Of a DNA stretch of 45,072 nucleotides, positions 34,065 through 42,312 are shown one piece after another. The stretch spans positions 1 through 45,072 of the forward strand of contig NZ_RQII01000045.1 of assembly GCF_004761975.1 (NCBI RefSeq). Reading direction: 5' to 3'. A program made the position numbers and the translations under genes. Source of the DNA: Planococcus koreensis (GTDB lineage: Bacteria; Bacillota; Bacilli; Bacillales_A; Planococcaceae). A model generated the notes under the pieces. That model did not search any database. It saw nothing but the letters and a program-made list of their open reading frames with translations, and had not been told where the DNA came from. The stretch's first letter is position 1; every line of letters starts with the position of its first letter.

Positions 34065-34688
34065 TTATTCTCCAACATAGCTCGCATAGACCACGAGCCT
34101 TTCCTCCCGTGTCCCCCTCGAAAAGTCGTACGTGCCGGAACAAGTGATCAGCACCAGCTCCGGAGAAGAGGAATAGCCGAAGATGTTTGGAACGTCCGCC
34201 TCATCAAGCGGAACGGATTCCATCGTGTGGACTTTATATATCAATTGGCGTCCTTCTCCTTCTACTGTTATCTCATCTCCCGGCTGCAGCTCTGACAGAT
34301 CCCAAAATACAGCGGGCCCGTCAATGCCGTCTACATGCCCCGCTATGACAGCGCGGCCGTTTTGGCCAGGCTGGTAGCCGGGGGAAAACCAGCTGACTTC
34401 ATCTATATCATCTGGCACAGCCATTTCACCGTTCTCCGTAGTTCCCAGATGCTGCACCGACGTGTTGACTCCGATAGCGGGGATTTTCAATGACTCAGGT
34501 TTAATGCCTGTCCTTGCGCTTGCATTGATTGGATTGCCCGCAGGTGCAGGCACTGCCGCTTTCACATTCACTTCTACTTCCACTTTCTCTGTTTGTTCAG
34601 CGGCAAATCCGACGTTCTCGCTGCGCACGCTCACTTCATCCTCCGCTTCTTGGCAGCCAGCAAGGACGCCAAGGAGGCCGAGCATCAA
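34065..34688 (-). CDS. Class F-type sortase with lipobox
   Basis: A sortase domain at about residues 60-205 carries the full active site: His in IAGHVDG, Cys in LVLITCSG and Arg in EERLVVYA. It has the compact form of class F (or D-like) sortases. The N terminus reads LGLLGVLAGCQ, a lipobox, so it may be lipid-anchored. The start is unsure: TTG at 34688 follows AGGA by 11 bases but leaves a very short signal segment without basic residues. GTG at 34730 or ATG at 34757 would overlap the upstream gene and include Arg/Lys. It directly follows the DUF4397 protein, which ends in an MPTTG sorting signal, its likely substrate. Confidence 0.87.
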   Translation of the reverse strand: MMLGLLGVLAGCQEAEDEVSVRSENVGFAAEQTEKVEVEVNVKAAVPAPAGNPINASARTGIKPESLKIPAIGVNTSVQHLGTTENGEMAVPDDIDEVSWFSPGYQPGQNGRAVIAGHVDGIDGPAVFWDLSELQPGDEITVEGEGRQLIYKVHTMESVPLDEADVPNIFGYSSSPELVLITCSGTYDFSRGTREERLVVYASYVGE

Positions 34689-34695
34689 TAGAAAC

Positions 34696-35493
34696 TTATT
34701 CCTGAAATCGTCTTCTCCAAACCAGTCCACCAGCTGCAAACAATGCCAGCGTAGCACCGATCAACAACCAAGGAGTTTGTTCTTGGCTAGGTGTTCCCAA
34801 TCCTGTTGTCGGCATGCCATCTGGCGATCCTGCCGCTTCATAATCCACTAATGCCAGAACTTCAATTGCATCGACCGTGTTGACAGCAAATACGCTGTAC
34901 ACTGTATCAGCTGCTAGTTCTGTTCCTTCTAATGGCAGAACCTGAGTGCCATCCGGCAAACGGATTTCCAAATCGTAAGTGCCTGCATCCAATTCAGTAT
35001 AATCAGTGATTCCCGGGAATTCCGCTCCACTGAATACTGCATCTCCACCGATCAATCCTACATCAACTGCTGGAGCATCCGGCGACAAATGGCCGACGCG
35101 GATTTTCGTTTTACCTTCTGTTACTTCCATAGAATCTTCTGCTACTACAAACTCAAGTGCATCCACTGTATTGGCAGCTGCAACTGTATAAGCTTTTCCT
35201 GCTTCGATTGCAAGGTCTGCACGCAGCACCCCTGCACCTTCTTCATATGCTGTACCTGTTGCAAAAACTTCTACATCATGTGTTCCAGCCGGCAGATCCA
35301 AATAGCCGGAATCCGCTTTGAATGGAACATTTTCCAATGCCGCATCCCCGTTTACATATACATCTACCGCTGGAGCGTCTGGTGAAGCGTGGACGATCCG
35401 GACCTTAGCCGTGTGCGAATCTGCAGAGACCCCTGTCACTAACGTCATGGCGAGCAGCAAAGCGAGTGAAATTAAAGCAAAAATTTTCTTCAT
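34696..35493 (-). CDS. DUF4397 cell-wall-anchored surface protein
   Basis: A 265-residue exported protein. A signal peptide spans residues 1-24 (cleavage after VSA). Two tandem DUF4397 repeats follow, about 27-118 and 128-217, each with the phrase RIVHASPDAPAVDVYV or RVGHLSPDAPAVDVGL and a later VNTVDA. The C terminus has MPTTG (227-231), a hydrophobic segment (241-257) and RRR, a cell-wall sorting signal with Met in place of the usual Leu. The function of DUF4397 is unknown. GGAG lies just upstream of the ATG at 35493. The downstream sortase is within about 7 nt. Confidence 0.9.
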   Translation of the reverse strand: MKKIFALISLALLLAMTLVTGVSADSHTAKVRIVHASPDAPAVDVYVNGDAALENVPFKADSGYLDLPAGTHDVEVFATGTAYEEGAGVLRADLAIEAGKAYTVAAANTVDALEFVVAEDSMEVTEGKTKIRVGHLSPDAPAVDVGLIGGDAVFSGAEFPGITDYTELDAGTYDLEIRLPDGTQVLPLEGTELAADTVYSVFAVNTVDAIEVLALVDYEAAGSPDGMPTTGLGTPSQEQTPWLLIGATLALFAAGGLVWRRRFQE

Positions 35494-35544
35494 TTTTTCC
35501 TCTCCTTTTCCTGTATAGTATTTGTATAACATTTGTACACCTTA

Positions 35545-35573
35545 TTTATAATACATCTAAAAAAATTATGCAA
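35545..35573 (-). promoter_or_regulatory. Promoter of the DUF4397-sortase operon
   Basis: Minus strand TTGCAT-N17-TATAAA, about 50 nt before the start codon. The region upstream to 35720 is AT-rich with no other feature seen. Confidence 0.5.
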
Positions 35574-35721
35574 GTGATAAAGTCTGAATTTTTTATAAAT
35601 TTCTTTTATTTTATCAATAAACCCTTTAATTTTGATAAAAACAGCTCTTCTCACCCTTTAAAATACTAATATTTTCTTTTAATGCCGTCCTTTCCATTGG
35701 AGAAAGTATATTTAATGGCAA

Positions 35722-35750
35722 TAAAAAAACGGCAGCCTAAGCTGCCGCCG
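35722..35750 (-). terminator. Terminator of the NhaC-type antiporter gene
   Basis: Minus strand CGGCAGC-TTAG-GCTGCCG followed by TTTTTTT, just after the stop. Confidence 0.9.
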
Positions 35751-35758
35751 TTCCATCT

Positions 35759-37225
35759 TTATATCGTTGCTGTTCCCGAGGCTGCCGCTTGATCGCCTTT
35801 AAGCTGAAGGGCTTCTTTGTGCTCGAGTGCTTTGATTTCTTCGTCGCTGAGGTATTCGATTTTGATGCCGAGGAAAGCCATGATGATCGAAATGATCGGC
35901 ACCGTATAGTTTAATATTGCGTATGGCGCATACGCGAATGGGTGCACCGCCAGTGTCGCAAGAATGAAGACACCGCATGTATTCCAAGGAACGAGCGGAG
36001 ATGTGATGGTCCCGCCGTCTTCTAAAGCGCGAGACAGATTTTTCGAATGGAGCTTTTTATCCCGGTAGGCTTTTGCGTACATGCGCCCCGGAAGCAAGAT
36101 TGAGATGTATTGTTCAGAAGCAGTTACGTTCGTGAAGAACGCGGAAACAACCGTTGCAGCAATGAGGCTGCCGGCAGAACGCGCCACTTTCAAGATCTGG
36201 TTGACGATTGATTGCAGCATCCCGACTTGTTCCATGATGCCGCCAAAGACCATGGCGACAATAGTCAGTGATACGGTGAACATCATCGAATCGATGCCGC
36301 CGCGGTTGAAGAGGTCATCCACCATTGCATTACCTGTAGAAATGGCAAAACCGTCATGAAGCGTATTGACCGCGTCGCCAATGTTGCCCCCCTGCACGAT
36401 CACGTGGCAAACCCATCCCAGAAATACGCCGATTGCCAAAGCCGGCATCGCCGGAACTTTTTTCGCGACCATAACGACAACCGCAAGCGGTACAAGAAGA
36501 AGCCACGGAGAAATAGTGAAATTGCTGTCGAGCGTTGACAGGATAGCGTTGATTTCGCCTGAGTCTACAGCCGAACCGCCAAATTTACGTCCAAGGAAGA
36601 AATAAGCGATGAGGGCAATCAACAAACCTGGTATCGTCGTGTAGACCATGTGCTTGATGTGTTCGAACAGGTCAGTACCCGTAATGCCCGCAGCTAAATT
36701 CGTCGTATCGGAAAGCGGAGACATTTTGTCGCCGAAATACGATCCTGAAATAACTGCTCCAGCGACCATTGCAGCTGGAATTCCCATGCTCATACCGATT
36801 CCCATGCCTGCAACGCCGATTGTGCCCATCGTTGACCAAGAACTGCCGATGGCCAAAGTGACAATCGCACAAATCATGCAGATGGTTACCAAGAAGAGAG
36901 AAGGCGTGATCAATTTCAAGCCATAGAAAATCATTGTAGCGACTATTCCTCCGCCAATCCATGAGCCGATGATCATGCCGACAAGGATGATGATGAGAAT
37001 TGCCGGCAGTGCAAGACGTATGCCTTTATAAGCCCCTTCTTCAATATCGTCCCATTTGTATCCGAGACGCCAAGCGATAATCGCTGCTGTGGCGGTACCG
37101 ATCAATAGCGGGATGTGGGGGCTGCCTCCGAATTTAATGATTGTGACTGCCATTGCAGTAATCATAACCAATAAAGGAATGATTGCCAGAAAGAATGGTG
37201 TATGTATCTCTTGATGTTTTTTCAT
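35759..37225 (-). CDS. nhaC: NhaC-family Na+/H+ antiporter
   Basis: A 488-residue membrane protein with about 12 segments. The family hallmark GSYFGDKMSPLSDTTNLAAGITG is at about residues 170-193, and a second AIGSSWSTMGTIGVAG block precedes it. NhaC antiporters exchange Na+ (some malate/lactate) for H+. The start ATG at 37225 has GAGGAGAG upstream. It is divergent from the CrtI-like gene across an AT-rich 193-nt gap. Sodium versus organic-acid exchange cannot be settled from sequence. Confidence 0.92.
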   Translation of the reverse strand: MKKHQEIHTPFFLAIIPLLVMITAMAVTIIKFGGSPHIPLLIGTATAAIIAWRLGYKWDDIEEGAYKGIRLALPAILIIILVGMIIGSWIGGGIVATMIFYGLKLITPSLFLVTICMICAIVTLAIGSSWSTMGTIGVAGMGIGMSMGIPAAMVAGAVISGSYFGDKMSPLSDTTNLAAGITGTDLFEHIKHMVYTTIPGLLIALIAYFFLGRKFGGSAVDSGEINAILSTLDSNFTISPWLLLVPLAVVVMVAKKVPAMPALAIGVFLGWVCHVIVQGGNIGDAVNTLHDGFAISTGNAMVDDLFNRGGIDSMMFTVSLTIVAMVFGGIMEQVGMLQSIVNQILKVARSAGSLIAATVVSAFFTNVTASEQYISILLPGRMYAKAYRDKKLHSKNLSRALEDGGTITSPLVPWNTCGVFILATLAVHPFAYAPYAILNYTVPIISIIMAFLGIKIEYLSDEEIKALEHKEALQLKGDQAAASGTATI

Positions 37226-37418
37226 GCTTTCTCTCCTCACTTTATAATCTATTAGTTATTTTGCCACTATAATAATGTAAGCGCAATCAGAATTTATAAA
37301 AACAAAAAAATTTCAAAAATTACTTTTTATAATTATTATGTTATTTTATTAAATATACGATACTTTGTTCAGGCGTGAAGAACCCGCCATAAACTTGAAA
37401 AGGAAAAGAGGGTTCTGG

Positions 37419-38897
37419 ATGGGCAAAAAAATATTGGTGATCGGCGCTGGAATCGGTGGCCTCACAGCAGCATCCCTGCTTGCGAAAAATGGCGATGCTG
37501 TCACCCTGCTGGAAGCATCTTCAGAACTTGGCGGCTGTGCCGGCAAATTCAAGCGCCATAAATTCCTGTTTCCCGCTGGCGCAACGCTCGGAATGGGGCT
37601 GGAAGCAGGCGGCATCCATGAGCGGGTATTCCGTTTTCTGGAGGCGCCGCTGCCGATCGAACCGCTCGACCATGTCATGGAAATGGTCCATCCCGAAGCC
37701 ACCTATCAGTTTCTGAAGGACAGAAAGCTCCATGTTGACGGCATTGCGGCGCATTTTCCGGAATACGATAAACAGATTCGTTCTTTCTACCAGGAAATTC
37801 AGCAAACCGCGGCGGTTGTCCGTACTTTGATGGGTCCGCTCCCTGCCCTTCCCCCTTCAACGCCAAAAGAATGGGCTTATCTCGTTGCCGCTGTCCGGCC
37901 GGTCCATGTCAAACTCCTGCCTTTTCTTAACCAGACACTCGGGCATCGCTTAGCGCACCACGGCCTGGCACAGCTCCACCCTTTCCGCCACATGCTGGAT
38001 GGCCTTTTGATCGACAGTATGCAGACCGGCAGCGAAGACGTTTCCTATTTACTCGCGGCAACAGCGCTTGATATTTACCATGAAGGGGCTTTTTACGTAC
38101 CTGGCGGGCTTTACCGTTTCGCCGAAGTCATGGCGGACAGCCTAGCAGCAAATAACGGTGTCTTGAAGAAAAGGCGGACAGTCCTTAAACTCGAAAAAAG
38201 CGAAAGCGGCTGGCACGCGATTGACCACCGCGGCAATGGCTACGAAGCGGACGCTGTAGTCTTCAATGCCCCGATCCAGATGCTGCCGCAGATGCTGCAG
38301 CCAGAACTCATGAAGCAATTGAAAAAGCCGCTTGCTGAAGGCATTCAAAGCGAAACCTGGACCACTCTGACGCTTTACATTGCCGTTGATGAATCGAAAC
38401 TGGCTGAACCCCTGCCCTTGTTCCGGCAGATTTCCACAGGCGGCGGCATGGCAGAAGGCGGGCATTTCTTCATGTCCTCTTCGCATGCGGAAGATCGGCT
38501 GCGGGCTCCTGAAGGATTTCGCACTGTGACTGTTTCCACGCATTCAGAAGCGCGGCATTGGGATGACAAAGAAAAATACAAATCCACCCGCAGAACTTTG
38601 ACCGCGAAGATGCTGAGTGCGATTGAAGAGCAGATCCCGGGTTTCCAGAACGCCATCGTCCATCTAGAAAAAGGGGCGCCGAAGGCTTGGGAACGTTTTA
38701 CCGGCAGGCCGAACGGCTATGTCGGCGGCTTTCCGCAGACACTCGATTCCGCTTTATTCAATTCCATTTCACACCGTTCGGGAATTTCCGGCCTTTACCT
38801 TTGCGGCGACCATATTTTCCCTGGCGGCGGCACGATCGGCGCAGCAGCAAGCGGCATCCATGCCGCACGGTCGATTGCCGGAAAACGGCTTGTTTGA
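37419..38897 (+). CDS. FAD-dependent phytoene desaturase/isomerase-like oxidoreductase (CrtI/CrtN family)
   Basis: A 492-residue flavoprotein. The FAD-binding start is KKILVIGAGIGGLTAASLLAKNG with the acidic end of strand 2 (TLLEAS) and GGCAGKF. The C-terminal FAD motif is GLYLCGDHIFPGGGTIGAAASG. Members desaturate or isomerise carotenoid precursors, and pigmented planococci make C30 carotenoids. No crtM or other crt genes lie in this window, so a carotenoid role is only plausible. The ATG at 37419 has AGAGGG six bases upstream. It is 60 nt before the phosphotransferase gene, with no terminator between them. Confidence 0.85.
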   Translation: MGKKILVIGAGIGGLTAASLLAKNGDAVTLLEASSELGGCAGKFKRHKFLFPAGATLGMGLEAGGIHERVFRFLEAPLPIEPLDHVMEMVHPEATYQFLKDRKLHVDGIAAHFPEYDKQIRSFYQEIQQTAAVVRTLMGPLPALPPSTPKEWAYLVAAVRPVHVKLLPFLNQTLGHRLAHHGLAQLHPFRHMLDGLLIDSMQTGSEDVSYLLAATALDIYHEGAFYVPGGLYRFAEVMADSLAANNGVLKKRRTVLKLEKSESGWHAIDHRGNGYEADAVVFNAPIQMLPQMLQPELMKQLKKPLAEGIQSETWTTLTLYIAVDESKLAEPLPLFRQISTGGGMAEGGHFFMSSSHAEDRLRAPEGFRTVTVSTHSEARHWDDKEKYKSTRRTLTAKMLSAIEEQIPGFQNAIVHLEKGAPKAWERFTGRPNGYVGGFPQTLDSALFNSISHRSGISGLYLCGDHIFPGGGTIGAAASGIHAARSIAGKRLV

Positions 38898-38957
38898 AGT
38901 TTCTGCTACTGAAAATCTTTAAGTTCGATTACACAAAATAGAAAGGGGACGGCTATT

Positions 38958-41573
38958 TTGCGAAATTATACATTGGATTTTCACGATATCACAATCAACG
39001 ATCTGCCTCTTGTCGGCGGCAAAGGATTGAACCTGGGGGTACTGGCTAAAATTCCAGAGGTGAGGGTGCCTGCAGGTTTTTGCATTACAGCGGCGGCATT
39101 CAAAAAAATCATTGCTGAAAATCCGGAAATCCAAAAGGCGTTCGAAGACCTCTCCTCATGCCCTGCCGATGATTTTGCTGGCATCAGCAGCGCAGCCAGG
39201 AAGATCCGTGGATTGATTGAAGCGGTGGAAATTCCAGAAGACATCAGACAAGAAATTGTGCGCCGGCATGCCGAATACGGCGAGCACGACGAATACGCTG
39301 TGCGTTCAAGCGCGACTGCGGAAGATTTGCCTTCCGCTTCGTTTGCCGGCCAACAAGACACCTATCTGAACATCAAAGGATCGCAGGAGATTCTGCACGC
39401 AGTCCGCCGCTGCTGGGCATCTCTTTTCACGGAGCGCGCTGCTGTTTACCGGAGCCAAAACGGCTTTGCGCATGGCAGCGTTTTTCTTGCGGTCATCGTC
39501 CAACGCATGATTTTCCCGCAAGTGTCCGGCATCTTATTCACAGCGGATCCGGTTTCATCAAATCGGAAAATGCTGTCGATCGATGCCAGCTATGGGCTTG
39601 GCGAAGCTTTGGTATCTGGCGTTGTATCCGCGGATAATTACAAAGTGCAGAACGGACAAATCGTTCAAAAAACGGTGTCTACAAAAAAAGTCGCAGTGTA
39701 TCCGATTCCAGGCGGCGGCACGGAAGAGCGGCCAGTCGAAGCTGGAAAACAGCAGCTCCAAGCTTTGTCTGACGGTGAGATTTTGAAATTGGCACAGCTC
39801 GGCAGGCACATTGAAGCCCATTTCCATAATCCGCAGGATATCGAATGGTGCCTTGATAAGGGGCAGATTTTCATTCTTCAGAGCCGCCCGATCACCACCC
39901 TTTTTCCGCTTCCGCCGAAAAAGGACGATGCGCTTCGCCTTTATATGTCCATCGGCCATCGGCAAATGATGACAGCTCCCATCAATCCCCTGGGCATGTC
40001 GTTTTTCGGATTCATGCCGGACATTCCGATGGATGCAATCGGCGGCCGCTTGTATTTCGATATCTCACACGATTTGGCTTCCTGGAGCGGAAAAAAAATG
40101 CTCGTCAATGCGATGCGCAAAAGCGATATCAAAATGCACCGTGCCCTTGCCGATTTCGTTAAAAGAAAAGAAGTGCTGCCACGCGGCAAAAGAGCGTTTA
40201 AAATCGGTTCCGGTGCGCTCTCCTGGAAATTCGTTTTCGAGCTATTCAATGTCTATTTCAAGAACGACCGGGCGATCGTAAAAAGAGTCGTAGCCAAAAA
40301 TGAGGCTTCAATTCGGCAGGCTGCCGAGGAAATCGGGTTGTTCTCCGGTGATGAATTGATTGCCTTCCTGTTGCGGGACCAGGAGAATTTGAAAAAAAAT
40401 GTCTACGATCCGCAAGGTTTAGCGATTATCATGGTCAGCATTTACGCGATGATGTGGATCAACGAAAACATGGAAAAATGGCTTGGGGAAAAAAATACAG
40501 CCGATACCTTGTCACAATCCGTTCCCGATAACGTCACGTCTGAAATGGGTCTGGAATTGCTGGATGTGGCGGACGCTGCCCGCAACTCCCCCGCCGTTAT
40601 CCGTTTTTTGCAGAATCCGGATAAAGATGACTTTTTCGGATCGATTGAAAAGCTCGAAGGCGGCAAAACGTTCAGTGCGGCTTACCGGGAGTTCCTTGGT
40701 AAATACGGCATGCGCTGCGCCGGCGAAATCGATATAACCCAGACACGCTGGATAGAACAGCCTTCCATTCTAGCGCCTACAATCATCAGCAACATCCAAA
40801 ATTTCCACCCGAACGAAAAAGCAGCCCGACTGCAGGAAGGCAAGTTCAAAGCGGAGATGAAAGAACAAGAACTCGTAAGCGGACTCCAGCGCCAGCGCGG
40901 AGGCACAAGAAAAATCAAAAAGCTGAAAAATCACATCCGCATTTTAGACAATTACCTCGGGTTCCGGGAATATCCGAAATTCGCTTTTATTAGACGCTAC
41001 GGCATTTACAAAGAGGCGTTGATGGAAGAAGCCCGTTTGCTGCAGGAACGCGGAGCTATTCGTGAAAAGGAGGATATCTACTATTTATTCTTTGACGAGC
41101 TGCAGGAGCTTATTCATACAGGCCACGTGGATTACCGGCTTATCGAAGAACGGAAAGCTGCCTATCGCCAGTACAGCAAAATGGTGCCGCCCCGCTTGAT
41201 CACTTCCGAGGGTGAAGTGTTGACCGGAGAATACGATACTGAAAATATGCCTCCAGGTGCGCTTCCGGGCATTGCTGTTTCAAGCGGCATTGTAGAAGGG
41301 CGCGCGCGGGTTGTCCTGCGGATGGAAGACGCTTTTTTGGCAGAAGGTGATATTCTCGTCACGGCGTTTACCGATCCGAGCTGGACGCCGCTGTTCGTAT
41401 CCGCCAAAGGGCTCGTGACAGAAGTGGGCGGCCTGATGACCCATGGTGCGGTCATCGCACGGGAATACGGCCTCCCTGCTGTGGTAGGAGTTGAAAATGC
41501 CAGCCGCCTGATCAAAGACGGCCAGCGAATCCGCATCAACGGTTCGGAAGGCTATGTTGAAGTACTTTCTTAA
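38958..41573 (+). CDS. rph: Rifamycin-inactivating phosphotransferase (PEP synthase-like)
   Basis: An 871-residue three-domain enzyme, nearly the length of Listeria RPH (about 867). The ATP-grasp part (residues 1-315) has VGGKGLNLG and RSSATAEDLPSASFAGQQDT. The middle rifamycin-binding domain (about 325-755) contains the GHRQMMTAPINPLGMSFF segment. The swivelling phospho-His domain (about 770-871) has His829 in GGLMTHGAVIAREYG. RPH transfers the beta-phosphate of ATP to rifamycins and gives resistance. The domain order distinguishes it from true PEP synthase, which has a C-terminal PEP barrel that is absent here. It starts with TTG after GGGG. Activity on rifampicin is inferred from family. 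Confidence 0.9.
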   Translation: MRNYTLDFHDITINDLPLVGGKGLNLGVLAKIPEVRVPAGFCITAAAFKKIIAENPEIQKAFEDLSSCPADDFAGISSAARKIRGLIEAVEIPEDIRQEIVRRHAEYGEHDEYAVRSSATAEDLPSASFAGQQDTYLNIKGSQEILHAVRRCWASLFTERAAVYRSQNGFAHGSVFLAVIVQRMIFPQVSGILFTADPVSSNRKMLSIDASYGLGEALVSGVVSADNYKVQNGQIVQKTVSTKKVAVYPIPGGGTEERPVEAGKQQLQALSDGEILKLAQLGRHIEAHFHNPQDIEWCLDKGQIFILQSRPITTLFPLPPKKDDALRLYMSIGHRQMMTAPINPLGMSFFGFMPDIPMDAIGGRLYFDISHDLASWSGKKMLVNAMRKSDIKMHRALADFVKRKEVLPRGKRAFKIGSGALSWKFVFELFNVYFKNDRAIVKRVVAKNEASIRQAAEEIGLFSGDELIAFLLRDQENLKKNVYDPQGLAIIMVSIYAMMWINENMEKWLGEKNTADTLSQSVPDNVTSEMGLELLDVADAARNSPAVIRFLQNPDKDDFFGSIEKLEGGKTFSAAYREFLGKYGMRCAGEIDITQTRWIEQPSILAPTIISNIQNFHPNEKAARLQEGKFKAEMKEQELVSGLQRQRGGTRKIKKLKNHIRILDNYLGFREYPKFAFIRRYGIYKEALMEEARLLQERGAIREKEDIYYLFFDELQELIHTGHVDYRLIEERKAAYRQYSKMVPPRLITSEGEVLTGEYDTENMPPGALPGIAVSSGIVEGRARVVLRMEDAFLAEGDILVTAFTDPSWTPLFVSAKGLVTEVGGLMTHGAVIAREYGLPAVVGVENASRLIKDGQRIRINGSEGYVEVLS

Positions 41574-41591
41574 ATTTATACTCGTTAAAAT

Positions 41592-41632
41592 AGCCGACCC
41601 TGGGATGCGTTAAAGTCCAGGATCGGCTTTTC
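41592..41632 (+). terminator. Terminator after rph
   Basis: GCCGACCCTGG paired with CCAGGATCGGC (one mismatch), followed by TTTTC, on the plus strand. Confidence 0.8.
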
Positions 41633-41643
41633 TATTCCGCTTT

Positions 41644-42126
41644 TTAAATAGCCCAATTGCTGTCCGCTTCAAAAATCGGCGGCTCTTTTTCTTCGTAAGG
41701 CACAACCCGGACCTTCAGTTCCACATTTCCTTTCACCGCTTTTGAAAGTGGGCATCTCTCAAATGCATTATCCGCCAAAGTCTGTACTGTCTCGAGTTCC
41801 AATCCCTTCACCGCTACATCCATTGCAATCGCAAACTTAGAGTCCCCAACTGCGCCATCCGGCACCATTGATACTTTGCAGCTTATGCGGGTCCTGCCAG
41901 CAAGCTCGGTTTCTTCCATGATGGCTGCCATAGTGAAACTGAAGCTGCTGCTGCAGCTAAGCGCCAGAAACTTGGCCGGGCTAAAGCCTTCTCCGCTGCC
42001 CCCCATTTCCCGCGGCAAGGACACAAGCGTCGAAAACGAACCGTCTTCCATGTAACTCTCTCCGCCTGGGCCGTCGATTGTGATGGCCGCTGCTGTTATA
42101 TGCAGAGTGTCGGAATGATTATCCAT
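41644..42126 (-). CDS. OsmC/Ohr-family peroxidase
   Basis: A 160-residue protein of the OsmC/Ohr fold that reduces organic hydroperoxides through two cysteines. Both are present: Cys58 (FLALSCSSSF) and Cys125 (FERCPLSKAVKGNV, matching CPYSxAxxGN of Ohr). The GGSGEGFSPAKFLA stretch is the usual helix start before the first Cys. The ATG at 42126 has AAAGGGG about nine bases upstream; another ATG three codons earlier abuts the site. Divergent from ade. Confidence 0.88.
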   Translation of the reverse strand: MDNHSDTLHITAAAITIDGPGGESYMEDGSFSTLVSLPREMGGSGEGFSPAKFLALSCSSSFSFTMAAIMEETELAGRTRISCKVSMVPDGAVGDSKFAIAMDVAVKGLELETVQTLADNAFERCPLSKAVKGNVELKVRVVPYEEKEPPIFEADSNWAI

Positions 42127-42312
42127 TACTGCCATCCCCTTTCTGAATCTTTCTTTAGCGACAGTATACTCCCATTTCCTCGAGCATTCCATCAGCAATT
42201 ACCAAGGGAATTTTAACTGGTGTTCCGCTGGCGGGAGTTGTAGAATTAGGCAATGCAGCTTTTTTCCACTAACTTAAAATCCACCGAATCCCTCTAAAGG
42301 AGCCTGATAACC

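Noticed and set aside
37285..37300. Second cre site upstream of nhaC (TGATTGCGCTTACA, minus strand)
   Set aside because: The conserved AA of the left arm is TT, two mismatches at defined positions, so it is not reported as a site.
38958..41573. Phosphoenolpyruvate synthase
   Set aside because: The C-terminal PEP-binding barrel is missing and the phospho-His domain is at the very end, as in rifamycin phosphotransferases.
42199..42312. Purine riboswitch upstream of ade
   Set aside because: The TCTACC core and paired loops are absent.
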